From Arthrobacter sp. Soil736 (GTDB lineage: Bacteria; Actinomycetota; Actinomycetes; Actinomycetales; Micrococcaceae), in NCBI RefSeq assembly GCF_001428005.1, contig NZ_LMSB01000034.1, positions 251,670-312,173 of the forward strand: a stretch of 60,504 nt of DNA, in the 5' to 3' direction. A program made the translations under genes and the position numbers. Of the stretch, positions 32,843 to 40,991 are shown piece after piece. The first letter of the stretch is position 1; the number at the start of each line of letters is the position of its first letter. The notes under the pieces are model-generated. The model did no database searches, was not told the origin of the DNA, and saw only the letters and a list, made by a program, of their open reading frames with translations.

Positions 32843-33298
32843 CTACGAGCAGTTGGCGGCCAGCCACTTGGTCACCGGCGCCATGGCGTTCTGGAACTGG
32901 CCGCTGGAATACACCGTCTGGTCTTTCAGGCCCGCCACGGCGACTTCGTCCAGCTTCGCGAAGTCGGCCTTCAGCGCATCCGGAACGCGCTCTGCCGTCT
33001 CATTGAGATCCGCCTTCTTCTGCTCAAGTTCCGCGGTCTTTCCCTGGGCAGCCGACATCGGCAGCAGCGAGGCTCCGGTGGCCTGCTCGGAGATGGCAGC
33101 GCACGCCTCCGCGGCTGAGGCGTAGCCTCCGAACGGGCCGGACGACGGACTGGCTGAAGCCGAAGGGCTGCCGCTTGACGAGGGGCTGCTGGAAGAGGCC
33201 GACGACGGCGCGCTGCCGGCTGTCGGGGCGGAGCATGCGGTGAGTGCCGCAACGGCGAAGAGGGCGGCGGCGGTCAGCGGGCGTGCAAGGTTTTTCAC
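32843..33298 (-). CDS. Hypothetical lipoprotein
   Basis: A 151-residue secreted lipoprotein: signal sequence with lipobox LTAC, a Ser/Pro/Ala-rich linker of about 35 residues, and a helical domain with two cysteines (EACAAI and the C-terminal AANCS) that may form a disulphide. No named family is recognised. GTG start at 33298. It is separated by about 100 bp from the Asp23 operon and is probably transcribed alone. Confidence 0.8.
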   Translation of the reverse strand: MKNLARPLTAAALFAVAALTACSAPTAGSAPSSASSSSPSSSGSPSASASPSSGPFGGYASAAEACAAISEQATGASLLPMSAAQGKTAELEQKKADLNETAERVPDALKADFAKLDEVAVAGLKDQTVYSSGQFQNAMAPVTKWLAANCS

Positions 33299-33530
33299 AG
33301 TTCACATTCCTGGATAGGTTGTGCCGCCAGTGTCGGCGGCCTGTCTGGCCAGGCGCGGGGCGCCCGGCCGTGTCCCCGGCGTGCGAGTCTAGCCCGGGCC
33401 GTAGCCCGCTTGCCAAGTTGACATTGCGCGCGGTCCTTGCAGCCCTCCCTTATATATAGGGAACGATCACGGCATTTAGGCGATATTCCGGAGACGGACA
33501 GGCCGGGCACGTAGCGCCGGTTAACGAGGA

Positions 33531-33557
33531 AGGCGCCCGGATGGGATCCGGGCGCCT
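33531..33557. terminator. Hairpin at the end of the levansucrase gene
   Basis: AGGCGCCCGGAT and its exact complement with a 3-base loop lie 27 bp beyond the levansucrase stop. There is no clear U-tract on the minus strand, so termination may depend on Rho. The rest of 33299-33583 holds an AT-rich TTATATATAGGG stretch near 33450 but no gene. Confidence 0.6.
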
Positions 33558-33583
33558 CCGCAGGTTGCTGCTGTAGTACTGGG

Positions 33584-35179
33584 TTACTTGTAGAGTCCGG
33601 CTCCGCCAACGTTGACGTTGGTGGGCAGGTAGCCGAACGGGCCGAGGCCGTTCTGGCCGAAGCTCCGGTCAACCTTGGACACGCCGTCCCGGAAGTTGAT
33701 CTTCACGGTGGGCGACAGGGAGCCGCCGCGGACGCCGTTGACGTTGTCGATGAAGGACTGGACCAGTCCACCAGGCTGCACGTAGTGCGAGTAGGCCTGG
33801 AACTGGCGGCCGTTCTGGAGCGGGTTGGGACCTTCCGGAGCGTTGGCCGGCATGTTCAGGTCCGTCGGCGAACCCAGGGCCAGGCCGCTGTTGTTCATCG
33901 GCTGGTAGTCCGAGCGCACACCGTCACCCACGAAACCGTAGACGCCGTCGGGGCCGCGCATGCCTGCCGCGTAGGTGAACTGGTGGCTGATGGTGAACAG
34001 GTAGTACTTGTTCTTGCCGCCCTCATTCTGGATGAAGATCTGCGGGCGCTCAGTCTGGTCGTTGACGCAGTTGGCGGACAGGAGCGGGGGCAGGAACTTC
34101 CACTTGGTCAGGTCCTTGTTCTCGGCCACTGCCAGGCCGACGTTTGCGGTCTGGTAGTAGGCACCCGTGCTGTTGACCTCGTTGAGCTTCTCGGCGTTGG
34201 CGTCGCCCTTGGCATAACCCAGGTCAGCGTCCTCGCAGCGGTAGTCGCCGCGCTTGCCGCCGGTGTTGCCTTCGAAGACCATGAAGGTCTTGCCGGGGTG
34301 GGCCGGGTCCGCGAACGTGTAGGGGTCGCGGAAGGCGAAGCCGGGGTTCTGCGCCTTGTTCTGGTACAGCTTTCCATCCGGCTCGAGGAGCTTGGTGTGC
34401 TGGAAACCGTCGAACGTGACGCCGTTCTTGTCGGCGTGGATGTTGCCCAGCGCCTTCGCGATGACGGCGTCGGGGGCGATGCCGCCGCCGCCGGCGTTGC
34501 GCTCTGCCCGGTCGTAGAAGGTGGTGGCCGTGTAGAACACGTTCACGTGGTCGCCCTGCATCAGGCGAGTGGAGCCGGACCACTCCGTGTTGCCGATGGA
34601 GGTGTTGTCCAGGAACAGGTGTCCGCCGTAGTTCCACTTGTCCTTGGCCGGATCGGCGTTGGTCTTGCGGAAGAAGTAGCCGATGCGGGCGTTCCAGTGG
34701 CGCTGGTCGAAGCCGTAGCCGGCGTGGCGGTCGGCGACCAGCGAGAAGATGACGTCGTAACCCTTGTAGCTGATCTGGTTGGCGTTCTCATCGGTCAGGG
34801 ACCAGGTGTCCCAGACCCACACGTCGTCGTTCATGGCGGGGAAATCCTCAGGGATCTCCGGCATGGTGACGTCCGGGCTCATGGAGTTCTTGCCCGGAGC
34901 GACGGTGGAGTCGCTCTGAGCCATGATCTGCTTGGCATCCGCACGGGTCCACTTGGAAGTGTAGTCGGCCGCCGGATCATAAGCCTTCTGCGTGTGCTTG
35001 GTAGGCAGGGGGAAGCCCGGGGTGGGGGCGGGCATCTGCGTGTTCGACGGCGGATCCGACGGTTCGTTTGCCTGCGCCGAGGGCACGGCGAGGAACGTGG
35101 TGGCCGCGACCGCGGCCGCCAGAGCTGCGGCGGCGGGTCGCCACCGCAGCTTCAGGGGTGTGTTGGGGTGCTTGTGCAT
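33584..35179 (-). CDS. Secreted levansucrase (GH68)
   Basis: A 531-residue exported enzyme: signal peptide to about residue 37 (AVPSAQA), then a GH68 five-bladed propeller. Catalytic residues are visible: nucleophile Asp124 in WVWDTW, transition-state stabiliser Asp285 in FAFRDPYTF, acid/base Glu377 in DQTERPQIF. It splits sucrose and transfers fructose to make levan or fructo-oligosaccharides, or acts as a hydrolase. Start ATG 35179 follows a weak ribosome site; the longer frame runs through the operator region. LacI-type operators upstream match the one at the alpha-glucoside operon, so sucrose or its products may induce both. Confidence 0.93.
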   Translation of the reverse strand: MHKHPNTPLKLRWRPAAAALAAAVAATTFLAVPSAQANEPSDPPSNTQMPAPTPGFPLPTKHTQKAYDPAADYTSKWTRADAKQIMAQSDSTVAPGKNSMSPDVTMPEIPEDFPAMNDDVWVWDTWSLTDENANQISYKGYDVIFSLVADRHAGYGFDQRHWNARIGYFFRKTNADPAKDKWNYGGHLFLDNTSIGNTEWSGSTRLMQGDHVNVFYTATTFYDRAERNAGGGGIAPDAVIAKALGNIHADKNGVTFDGFQHTKLLEPDGKLYQNKAQNPGFAFRDPYTFADPAHPGKTFMVFEGNTGGKRGDYRCEDADLGYAKGDANAEKLNEVNSTGAYYQTANVGLAVAENKDLTKWKFLPPLLSANCVNDQTERPQIFIQNEGGKNKYYLFTISHQFTYAAGMRGPDGVYGFVGDGVRSDYQPMNNSGLALGSPTDLNMPANAPEGPNPLQNGRQFQAYSHYVQPGGLVQSFIDNVNGVRGGSLSPTVKINFRDGVSKVDRSFGQNGLGPFGYLPTNVNVGGAGLYK

Positions 35180-35373
35180 GTTTTGCTCTTCTCGCGGAGT
35201 TACATTTCGTGGAAGACGGGCATGTGCCCTTGTCCCCGCGCACTCCGGAGGTCCCGATGACACGGCAGGCGTCATCGAGGACGCCGTTGTGTCGAGGGGA
35301 AACGGGGCTTGGGTAGGGCCCCGGTAAGGCGGCTTAGGAGGTTGTGCACTTCCCCGGCCTGGACTCCACGGTA

Positions 35374-35385
35374 GACAACGTTGTC
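35374..35385. promoter_or_regulatory. Second LacI-like palindrome upstream of levansucrase
   Basis: GACAACGTTGTC is a perfect 12-bp palindrome with the central CG common in LacI-family sites. On the minus strand it lies between TTGAAC and TCTACC, a possible promoter with a 16-bp spacer, so a repressor bound here would block transcription of the levansucrase gene. Confidence 0.55.
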
Positions 35386-35436
35386 GACCGAGTTCAACCC
35401 GGTTTTCAGCGCCCCCGGAAGACCGGCGAGAATAAG

Positions 35437-35450
35437 TGCAAGCGCTTACA
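35437..35450. promoter_or_regulatory. LacI-type operator upstream of levansucrase
   Basis: TGCAAGCGCTTACA is a near-perfect palindrome differing at a single position from the operator in the alpha-glucoside promoter region (27828, TGCAAGCGTTTACA). This points to one repressor, or two closely related ones, acting at both loci. Confidence 0.75.
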
Positions 35451-35550
35451 TTTACGTTGGCGCGCGCGTGCCACATCGGGCCCGCCGATTCAACTGCAGC
35501 TTAATAAATCTGCTTTATATCCGTCATTCATCATTTGTTTACCCGTCCAT

Positions 35551-35597
35551 TGCTCCACAACTGCCCTTTTCGGCCGCAAAAGGGCCGTTGTGGAGCA
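35551..35597. terminator. 20-bp inverted repeat downstream of the DUF2306 gene
   Basis: Arms of 20 bp (TGCTCCACAACTGCCCTTTT and its complement with one mismatch) surround a 7-base loop. Located between the DUF2306 gene and the levansucrase promoter, both read leftward, it probably isolates the two units. The internal TTTT/AAAA pairing is notable, but no trailing U-tract follows. Confidence 0.65.
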
Positions 35598-35702
35598 CCC
35601 GATTACCCGGGAAAAGACTCCGGGGTGTGTCGAAGATCCCTTCCATCCCCCAGGCGTCCAGCTAGTCCAGCCGGTGCAGCTCCCGGGGCGGATCCGCCGG
35701 TT

Positions 35703-36383
35703 CTACCGGCGCGCGGATGCCTGCGCCCGCCGGTAGATGAAGTACTCGGCCACGGCGAGGTTGATCACCCACGCTGCCCCCAGGAGCGCCGCCCGGGTCA
35801 GCTCGCTGGGCGGGCCGGCCAGGAGAATCCAGGGGATGGATACCAGGGCCTGGGTCCCCGCGGCGATCCCGATGGCGTAGCCACGCGCCATCCAGGCACT
35901 ATGCCTGACGAAGTCCCGGCGCCGAATCGCGAGAAGCCCCAGGGCAATGCTCACCACCATGCCCGAGCCGAAGATGAGCCGCAGGACGAGGAGTACGTCG
36001 CCGTCGCCTTCCGGGAGGTCGTAGAAGACCGCCATCCACAGGCCTGTGAGGCCTACGAGCAGGCCCGCCGGCACGAGAATGCGCCCGGCGACGCGATGCC
36101 AGCTGAGCCTGCCGCGACCGCCCCGGCGAAGTGACGGGACGAACTGGAACGCCCCCAGCAGGCTGTAGACGATGGCAGCGGGAATGTGGATCAGCACGGG
36201 TACGGGCGAGTCGAAGAACCTCGCGTTCTGCGGTGTCACCGCGGCACCGGCCGTCAGCTCGGTAAGACGCACCGCCCCGAAGACCACCGGTATGAGGCTG
36301 AGCAAAATCAAGGCGGCGGGCACGGGCCACTGGACCTGTGGACGGCGGACGGGCGCCGGGGCGCCGATGGTTTCCGTTGGCAT
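35703..36383 (-). CDS. DUF2306 polytopic membrane protein
   Basis: A 226-residue protein with about six membrane segments. The central HRVAGRILVPAGLLVGLTGLW and ARGYAIGIAAGTQAL segments match the DUF2306 family of predicted membrane proteins. Start ATG 36383; the longer frame covers the operator. It is divergent from a TetR-family gene, and two near-identical palindromes occupy the space between them, so it is very likely the regulated target. The substrate or function is unknown. Confidence 0.82.
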   Translation of the reverse strand: MPTETIGAPAPVRRPQVQWPVPAALILLSLIPVVFGAVRLTELTAGAAVTPQNARFFDSPVPVLIHIPAAIVYSLLGAFQFVPSLRRGGRGRLSWHRVAGRILVPAGLLVGLTGLWMAVFYDLPEGDGDVLLVLRLIFGSGMVVSIALGLLAIRRRDFVRHSAWMARGYAIGIAAGTQALVSIPWILLAGPPSELTRAALLGAAWVINLAVAEYFIYRRAQASARR

Positions 36384-36404
36384 GTCGAGTCCTCCGCTCA
36401 GTGA

Positions 36405-36454
36405 GTGTACGGCGTACACCTCATGTGTCCCGAGGGTAGGTGTACGCAGTACAC
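36405..36454. promoter_or_regulatory. Pair of TetR operators in a divergent promoter
   Basis: GTGTACGGCGTACAC (36405-36419) and GTGTACGCAGTACAC (36440-36454) share the perfect arms GTGTAC and GTACAC around a 3-base centre and are 35 bp apart centre to centre. They lie between the DUF2306 and TetR genes and should bind the TetR protein, repressing both. Confidence 0.85.
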
Positions 36455-36490
36455 TTGTCAAGGGAACGCTGCTAAGGGAGGCTGGTCCGG

Positions 36491-37261
36491 ATGACCCAGC
36501 AGGTGGAAGCTACGCGCCGTGTCCCCTTGAGCCGGGACCGGGTACTGGACGCCGCCGTCGCGCTTGCCGATGAGGTGGGCATCGAGTCACTCAGCATGCG
36601 CAGGCTCGCCCAGGAGCTCGGCGTGGTCCCGATGGCGCTGTACAAGCACGTCGCAAACAAGGATGAACTTCTCGACGGCATGGTCGACGCAATCGTCCGG
36701 GAGATCGATCCGCCGGTCCGCGATGCCGGCTGGAAGTGCGTTGTCCGGCTGCGGGTTCTCTCGGCGAGGCGGGCCCTCCTGCGGCACCCTTGGGCCCGGC
36801 GGGTGCTCGAATCCCGCACGAACAGGACGCCCGCGGTTCTTGGGTACATGGACTCGTTCATCGGCATGTTCCTGGCCGGAGGGTTCTCCGTCGATCTCAC
36901 CCACCATGTCATGCATGCCCTCGGCAGCCGGATGTGGGGGTTCACCCAGGAGTTGTTCGACGACCCGGCAAGCGGGAATCCTGCCGCTATGGCGCCGGAA
37001 GCGCAGGCCGCCGTGTTCCGTGAGATGGCGGAGCGGTATCCGAACATACTGAAGGTCGCCACGGCCGCCAGGCACGACGACGGATCGGTCGCCGGGCAGG
37101 GCTGCGACGACCAGTTTGAGTTCGAGTTTGCCCTCGACCTGCTGCTTGACGGCTTCGAGCGGCTTCATGAGCAGGGCTGGACGTCGCAGCGAGCGAACCT
37201 GGTCGGCGGCGCACCAGGGGATAGCGGAGGCCCGCCTAAACCTAGGCCCGAGTCCGTGTGA
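36491..37261 (+). CDS. TetR-family regulator with TetR-type C-terminal domain
   Basis: A 256-residue repressor. The N-terminal helix-turn-helix is RVLDAAVALADEVGIESLSM followed by RRLAQELGVVPMALYKHVAN, the form seen in TetR itself and its TetR_C relatives (LYKHV-NKDELLD). The C-terminal ligand domain differs from the AcrR type. The gene overlaps the convergent EamA transporter gene by 20 bp. Two GTGTAC-N3-GTACAC operators directly upstream indicate autoregulation together with the divergent DUF2306 gene. Confidence 0.92.
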   Translation: MTQQVEATRRVPLSRDRVLDAAVALADEVGIESLSMRRLAQELGVVPMALYKHVANKDELLDGMVDAIVREIDPPVRDAGWKCVVRLRVLSARRALLRHPWARRVLESRTNRTPAVLGYMDSFIGMFLAGGFSVDLTHHVMHALGSRMWGFTQELFDDPASGNPAAMAPEAQAAVFREMAERYPNILKVATAARHDDGSVAGQGCDDQFEFEFALDLLLDGFERLHEQGWTSQRANLVGGAPGDSGGPPKPRPESV

Positions 37262-38225
37262 CGGGGACAGGCCGTTCGCCTTCGGGCGGAATTTCTTCGG
37301 CCCGCCCGTGGCGTCTTTCGGGGGCAGGCAGCGTCAGAACGAAGAGGCTGCCCGCGACCAGCGCGGCACCAACCCATGCCAGCGCCGGCAGGCGCTCACC
37401 CACCACCACCACAGCCAGGACGGCGGCCACCACTGTCTCAGCGAGGGATATGGTGGTGGCCATGCTGGCGCGGACGCGGGCGAGGCCCCAGCCGAACAGA
37501 ACGTAGCCCGCAAACATCGGGACAAGCGCCATATATGCGCCGACCAGCAAGTTCTGCCAGGAGGCGAGGAGTGGCGATCCCGTGATGGCCAGCACGGGCA
37601 TGAGGAGCAGCCCGCCTATGCCGAAGACGGCCCCCATGACTGCCCTCGAGGGCACCCCCGTGTTAATCAGGCGGTGCGCAGCCCAGGAGTACAGCGCATA
37701 CGTGAGTCCGGCAATGAGCCCCAGGCCGATGCCGGCGGACGCGGACCAGCCCGAATCAGTGGCCGACGCCGGATCAGCCTGCCCGGCTTCCGCGAAGCAC
37801 AAGAGCACGGCACCAGCGAGACCGAGCAGCGCACCCGCCGCCCACCGGCCGGTAAACCTTCTCCGGTCCATGACCCGCTCAATGACGGCGGAGGCGAGCG
37901 GGGCCGACCCGATGGAGACAACCGTGCCAACCGCCACGCCGGCCAGGTGCATTGAAGAGTAAAAGGCGAGGGGGTACGTTGCGACGGCCAACGATCCCAA
38001 AGCCACCGTGGGCCACTGGCTGCGCAGGGATGCCGAGAACGCGATGATCGATCGGGCCGCGAACGCTGCCTGCAGCAGGCCGCCCAGGCCCATTGCTACC
38101 GCCCCGATCGCTAGCGGGCTCACGTCGGGGGCGAATGTGGCTGCGGTACCCGTTGTGCCCCACAACACCGAGGCGGCCAGCACAAACAACGCACCCCACG
38201 CGCTTCCCTTGAAACCCGTGCCCAT
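37242..38225 (-). CDS. EamA-family (DMT) exporter
   Basis: A 327-residue ten-helix drug/metabolite transporter with two EamA repeats (WGALFVLAASVLWGTTGTAA and GIGLGLIAGLTYALYSWAAH as repeat starts). It probably exports a small metabolite or toxic compound. The start lies in GTGATG, where ATG 38225 overlaps the stop of the TetR gene (TGATG); GTG 38228 would add one residue. Coupling with the TetR gene suggests that the exporter is induced when its substrate releases the repressor. Confidence 0.88.
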   Translation of the reverse strand: MGTGFKGSAWGALFVLAASVLWGTTGTAATFAPDVSPLAIGAVAMGLGGLLQAAFAARSIIAFSASLRSQWPTVALGSLAVATYPLAFYSSMHLAGVAVGTVVSIGSAPLASAVIERVMDRRRFTGRWAAGALLGLAGAVLLCFAEAGQADPASATDSGWSASAGIGLGLIAGLTYALYSWAAHRLINTGVPSRAVMGAVFGIGGLLLMPVLAITGSPLLASWQNLLVGAYMALVPMFAGYVLFGWGLARVRASMATTISLAETVVAAVLAVVVVGERLPALAWVGAALVAGSLFVLTLPAPERRHGRAEEIPPEGERPVPVTRTRA

Positions 38226-38830
38226 CACAGGGCGCCGATCAGGGCGGCCGCGATCTGGCGGGCTTCCTGAATGCAGTGGTCATTGCCCTCAAGGCCCGCG
38301 CGGGCCATCGAACCTTCAAGCAGGAACGCCAGGTGCCGGGCAATTGAATGGGCCCGCTCAGGTGAGTGCGGGAGGAGTTCGGCCACATGCTGCGATATCA
38401 ACGCCTCAACCTCCTCCTTGTGGCGCCGGACCGCCGTCCTTCCGGGGTCCCCGGCAGGCAGCTCGGCCGCAGCGTTGAGCAGGCCACAGCCCCGAAAGCC
38501 ACGTTGATAGGCCAGATCGGCGTGGTCCGCATAGGCGTCGAAGACCGCAAGGACGCGTTCCCGGGGGCTGGTGGTCACCTCCATCCGCGTCCGGTACAGC
38601 CCCATCCACTCCTCGTGGCGGGCGGCCAGGTACGCCGCCACCAGGTCAGCCTTCGAGGAAAAATTGTTGTAGAGGCTCTTTTTGGCCACGCCCGCCTCGG
38701 CCGTAATGGTGTCAATACCCGTTCGGGCCAGGCCGTCGGCATAGAAGCGCCGCGAAGCCGCTTCGAGCAGGGCGTCGCGGGCACGCCTCTTGGGAAGGCC
38801 GCTTCCCGGTGTCATCGGTTTCTCGGTCAT
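38225..38830 (-). CDS. TetR/AcrR-family regulator
   Basis: A 201-residue repressor. Helix-turn-helix: ARDALLEAASRRFYADGLAR, TGIDTITAEAGVAKKSLYNN, FSSKADLVAAYL. The ligand domain includes CGLLNAAAELP, a segment seen in YcdC/AcrR-like sensors of toxic compounds. ATG 38830 is chosen since the longer frame runs through the operator. A 24-bp perfect palindrome ends 29 bp before the start. It is the first gene of an operon with the EamA exporter. Confidence 0.92.
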   Translation of the reverse strand: MTEKPMTPGSGLPKRRARDALLEAASRRFYADGLARTGIDTITAEAGVAKKSLYNNFSSKADLVAAYLAARHEEWMGLYRTRMEVTTSPRERVLAVFDAYADHADLAYQRGFRGCGLLNAAAELPAGDPGRTAVRRHKEEVEALISQHVAELLPHSPERAHSIARHLAFLLEGSMARAGLEGNDHCIQEARQIAAALIGAL

Positions 38831-38858
38831 GTGTGGTCCTCGCCGGCCTCGCAGGTAC

Positions 38859-38882
38859 AGTAGGTAGACCAGTCTACCTACT
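38859..38882. promoter_or_regulatory. 24-bp palindromic TetR operator
   Basis: AGTAGGTAGAC, CA, and GTCTACCTACT form a perfect 24-bp palindrome just upstream of the TetR/EamA operon. The core TAGAC-N2-GTCTA is typical of TetR-family sites. It should be bound by the protein encoded at 38225-38830. Confidence 0.88.
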
Positions 38883-38901
38883 TCCGCTCTTGAAGGCAAC
38901 G

Positions 38902-38949
38902 AAAAAACCCCGCAGCTCCCGTGTAAACACGAGGAACTGCGGGGTTTTA
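38902..38949 (-). terminator. Terminator of the tRNA operon
   Basis: On the minus strand the stem AACCCCGCAG/CTGCGGGG with further pairing above it ends in six T, directly after the tRNA-Phe gene. The A-rich start on the other strand makes it partly bidirectional, facing the TetR operon promoter as well. Confidence 0.92.
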
Positions 38950-38977
38950 GCTGCCCAGCGTTGAGCTTGCCGAAAAG

Positions 38978-39050
38978 TGGCTCCGACCGGCGTCGATCCG
39001 GTGACCTTTCGATTTTCAGTCGAACGCTCTACCAACTGAGCTACAGAGCC
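38978..39050 (-). tRNA. tRNA-Phe (GAA)
   Basis: 73 nt. Acceptor GGCTCTG pairs with CGGAGCC (one G-U), discriminator A. The anticodon loop reads CTGAAAA with anticodon GAA; the T loop is GGATCGACGCC. CCA is not encoded. It is the last tRNA of a three-gene operon. Confidence 0.96.
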
Positions 39051-39098
39051 TAGGTGACTTGTCACCATGACAGCCGGAATTTCTTCTGGCAATCAGAG

Positions 39099-39172
39099 CG
39101 ACCCTGACGGGACTTGAACCCGCGACCTCCGCCGTGACAGGGCGGCGCGCTAACCAACTGCGCTACAGGGCC
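39099..39172 (-). tRNA. tRNA-Asp (GTC)
   Basis: 74 nt. Acceptor GGCCCTG pairs with CAGGGTC (one G-U), discriminator G as usual for tRNA-Asp. Anticodon loop CTGTCAC with anticodon GTC; T arm GCGGGTTCAAGTCCCGT. Middle gene of the operon; CCA not encoded. Confidence 0.96.
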
Positions 39173-39267
39173 TTGCTTGTTTCTTGCTGTTCACAGTATC
39201 GCTACTGCAATTTTTCAAGGCCTTTAGCCTACCAGACTTTTTGGTCCGGTTTGACCACTTCCTTGCG

Positions 39268-39340
39268 TACCCCCAACGGGATTCGAACCCGTGCCGCCGC
39301 CGTGAAAGGGCGGTGTCCTAGGCCGCTAGACGATGGGGGC
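39268..39340 (-). tRNA. tRNA-Glu (TTC)
   Basis: 73 nt. Acceptor GCCCCCA pairs with TGGGGGT, discriminator A. Anticodon loop CTTTCAC with anticodon TTC; T arm CGGGTTCGAATCCCG. First gene of the operon; CCA not encoded. Confidence 0.96.
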
Positions 39341-39431
39341 CTGAACTCAATCCGGCTCATTCAGGGCAAAAATAAAGGGCCGAAGCCTTTCGTTTTTGTC
39401 CCTCCGAGTTGCTCCGAACTGGACCTCTAAA

Positions 39432-39460
39432 ACTATAGGGCCTACGCCGGGAAATTCCAA
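39432..39460 (-). promoter_or_regulatory. Promoter of the tRNA-Glu-Asp-Phe operon
   Basis: On the minus strand TTGGAA and TATAGT are separated by exactly 17 bp, with transcription starting about 85 bp before tRNA-Glu. The leader contains an A/T-rich imperfect inverted repeat (39363-39402) that may serve precursor processing. Confidence 0.75.
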
Positions 39461-39580
39461 AATCGGCCCGGCAGCCTCCGCGGCGGCCCCCGCGCCGGGC
39501 GCGGCAGAATGGCAGTTTCTTGCCTAGAGGTGACCGATTTCCGCCAGCCCCGGGACGCTGAACAGGACTAGATTGTCACC

Positions 39581-40543
39581 ATGGCAACCACCGCCGACAC
39601 CAGCTCCCTGCACCCCGCCGATCCCCACGAAGGATCCGCCGCTGCAGCGCCCGCCCCATCCACCCGGCAGCCCAAGCGGCCCGTCAACAAACTGGGCGTC
39701 GCCGCCGTCGTTGTCACCGTGGTGCTCTGGGCCTCCGCTTTCGTCGGCATCCGCGCCGTCGGCCCCAGCTTCTCCCCCGGCTCCCTGACGCTCGGGCGGC
39801 TGGCGATTGCCGCCGTCGTGCTCGGCGCGGTGGTTCTGCCCACCATGCGCACGCTGCCCCGGGGACGCGAGTGGTGGCCCATCCTGGCCTACGGCGTCAT
39901 GTGGTTCGGCGGGTACAACGTGGCCCTCAACGCCGCCGAACACCTGCTCGACGCCGGAACCAGCGCGCTGCTGATCAACGTGAACCCCATCCTCATCGCG
40001 GTGATGGCTGGCCTCATCCTCAAGGAGGGATTCCCGCGCTGGCTGATCATCGGAAGCCTCGTGGCGTTCGGCGGCGTTGCCGTGATCGCGCTCGGTTCGG
40101 GGCAACGGTCGACGGCGGACGTGGCCGGCGTGCTGCTGTGCCTCCTCGCCGCCGCACTTGCGGCCGTCAGCGTCATTGTCCAGAAGCCCGTGCTGCGGAA
40201 GTTTCCCGCCGGGCAGGCTACGTGGTTCGGGATCATGGTGGGCCTGGTGTGCTGCCTGCCGTTCGGCGGCCAGCTCGTGACGGAACTGCAGGCGGCGCCG
40301 CTGCCGGCAACCCTGGGCCTCGTGTATCTCGGCATCTTCCCCACCGCCATCGCGTTCACCACCTGGGCCTACGCACTGTCGCTGATCGACGCCGGGAAGC
40401 TGGCCGCCACTACCTACCTTGTTCCCGGCACGACCGTCCTGATCTCGTTGCTGGTGCTGAGCGAAATCCCGACCGTCTGGGGGCTCGTGGGCGGCGCAAT
40501 CTGCCTGGTCGGCGTGGGGCTCACGCGGCGGAGATCCCGCTAA
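39581..40543 (+). CDS. EamA-family (DMT) transporter
   Basis: A 320-residue ten-helix transporter after a 36-residue hydrophilic N-terminus. EamA repeats start at VVVTVVLWASAFVGIRAVGP and LLCLLAAALAAVSVIVQKPV; conserved LINVNPILIAVMAGLILKE and YALSLIDAGKLAATTYLVPG are present. Unlike the copy at 37242 it has no adjacent regulator. It is followed 3 bp later by a metallopeptidase gene, so they may be co-transcribed, but their functions are not obviously linked. Confidence 0.9.
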   Translation: MATTADTSSLHPADPHEGSAAAAPAPSTRQPKRPVNKLGVAAVVVTVVLWASAFVGIRAVGPSFSPGSLTLGRLAIAAVVLGAVVLPTMRTLPRGREWWPILAYGVMWFGGYNVALNAAEHLLDAGTSALLINVNPILIAVMAGLILKEGFPRWLIIGSLVAFGGVAVIALGSGQRSTADVAGVLLCLLAAALAAVSVIVQKPVLRKFPAGQATWFGIMVGLVCCLPFGGQLVTELQAAPLPATLGLVYLGIFPTAIAFTTWAYALSLIDAGKLAATTYLVPGTTVLISLLVLSEIPTVWGLVGGAICLVGVGLTRRRSR

Positions 40544-40546
40544 AGT

Positions 40547-40981
40547 TTGGGTATGCCTGCAAACCTGCCGCCCGGACTTCCCATCGTCCCGGACGGCGAC
40601 GGCGAACCCTCAGGCTTCGACATGTCGGAAGCCGATTTCGAGGCGGCCGTCAGCGACGCCCTGAACAGGATACCGGCGGAGGTGGCGCGGGCCATGGACA
40701 ACGTGGCGGTCTTCATTGACGATGACTACACGCCCCAGCCGGGTGAGGACCCGGACACGGTGCTGCTGGGACTGTACGAGGGCGTTCCGCTGACCGAGCG
40801 GGATTCGTGGTGGGGCGCGGGATCCCTGCCGGACCGGATCACCATTTTCCGCCAGCCCATCCTGGACATCTGTTCCTCCCGGGAGGACGTGGTGGAGGAA
40901 GTGGCCGTTACGGTGGTCCACGAGATCGCCCACCACTTCGGAATCGACGACCAGAGGCTTCACGAACTCGGTTGGGACTAG
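40547..40981 (+). CDS. Minimal zincin-like metallopeptidase
   Basis: A 144-residue cytoplasmic protein of the small predicted metallopeptidase family. The signature HEIAHHFGIDDQRLHELGW carries the zinc-binding HExxH and downstream Asp/His. RIPAEVARAMDNVAVFIDDD and TIFRQPIL are family blocks. Physiological substrate unknown. Start may be the GTG/ATG at 40547 or ATG 40553. Confidence 0.92.
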   Translation: MGMPANLPPGLPIVPDGDGEPSGFDMSEADFEAAVSDALNRIPAEVARAMDNVAVFIDDDYTPQPGEDPDTVLLGLYEGVPLTERDSWWGAGSLPDRITIFRQPILDICSSREDVVEEVAVTVVHEIAHHFGIDDQRLHELGWD

Positions 40982-40991
40982 CCTTGTAGGC

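Larger units (their letters stand above)
35180..35702. other. Upstream region of the levansucrase gene, 523 bp
   Basis: No gene is visible. The stretch holds, from the levansucrase side, a 12-bp palindrome (35374), a LacI-type operator (35437), an AT-rich block around 35502-35545 that could carry promoter elements, and a 20-bp arm hairpin (35551) near the end of the opposite-strand-read DUF2306 gene. The leader between operators and start codon is about 195-260 nt long. Confidence 0.6.
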
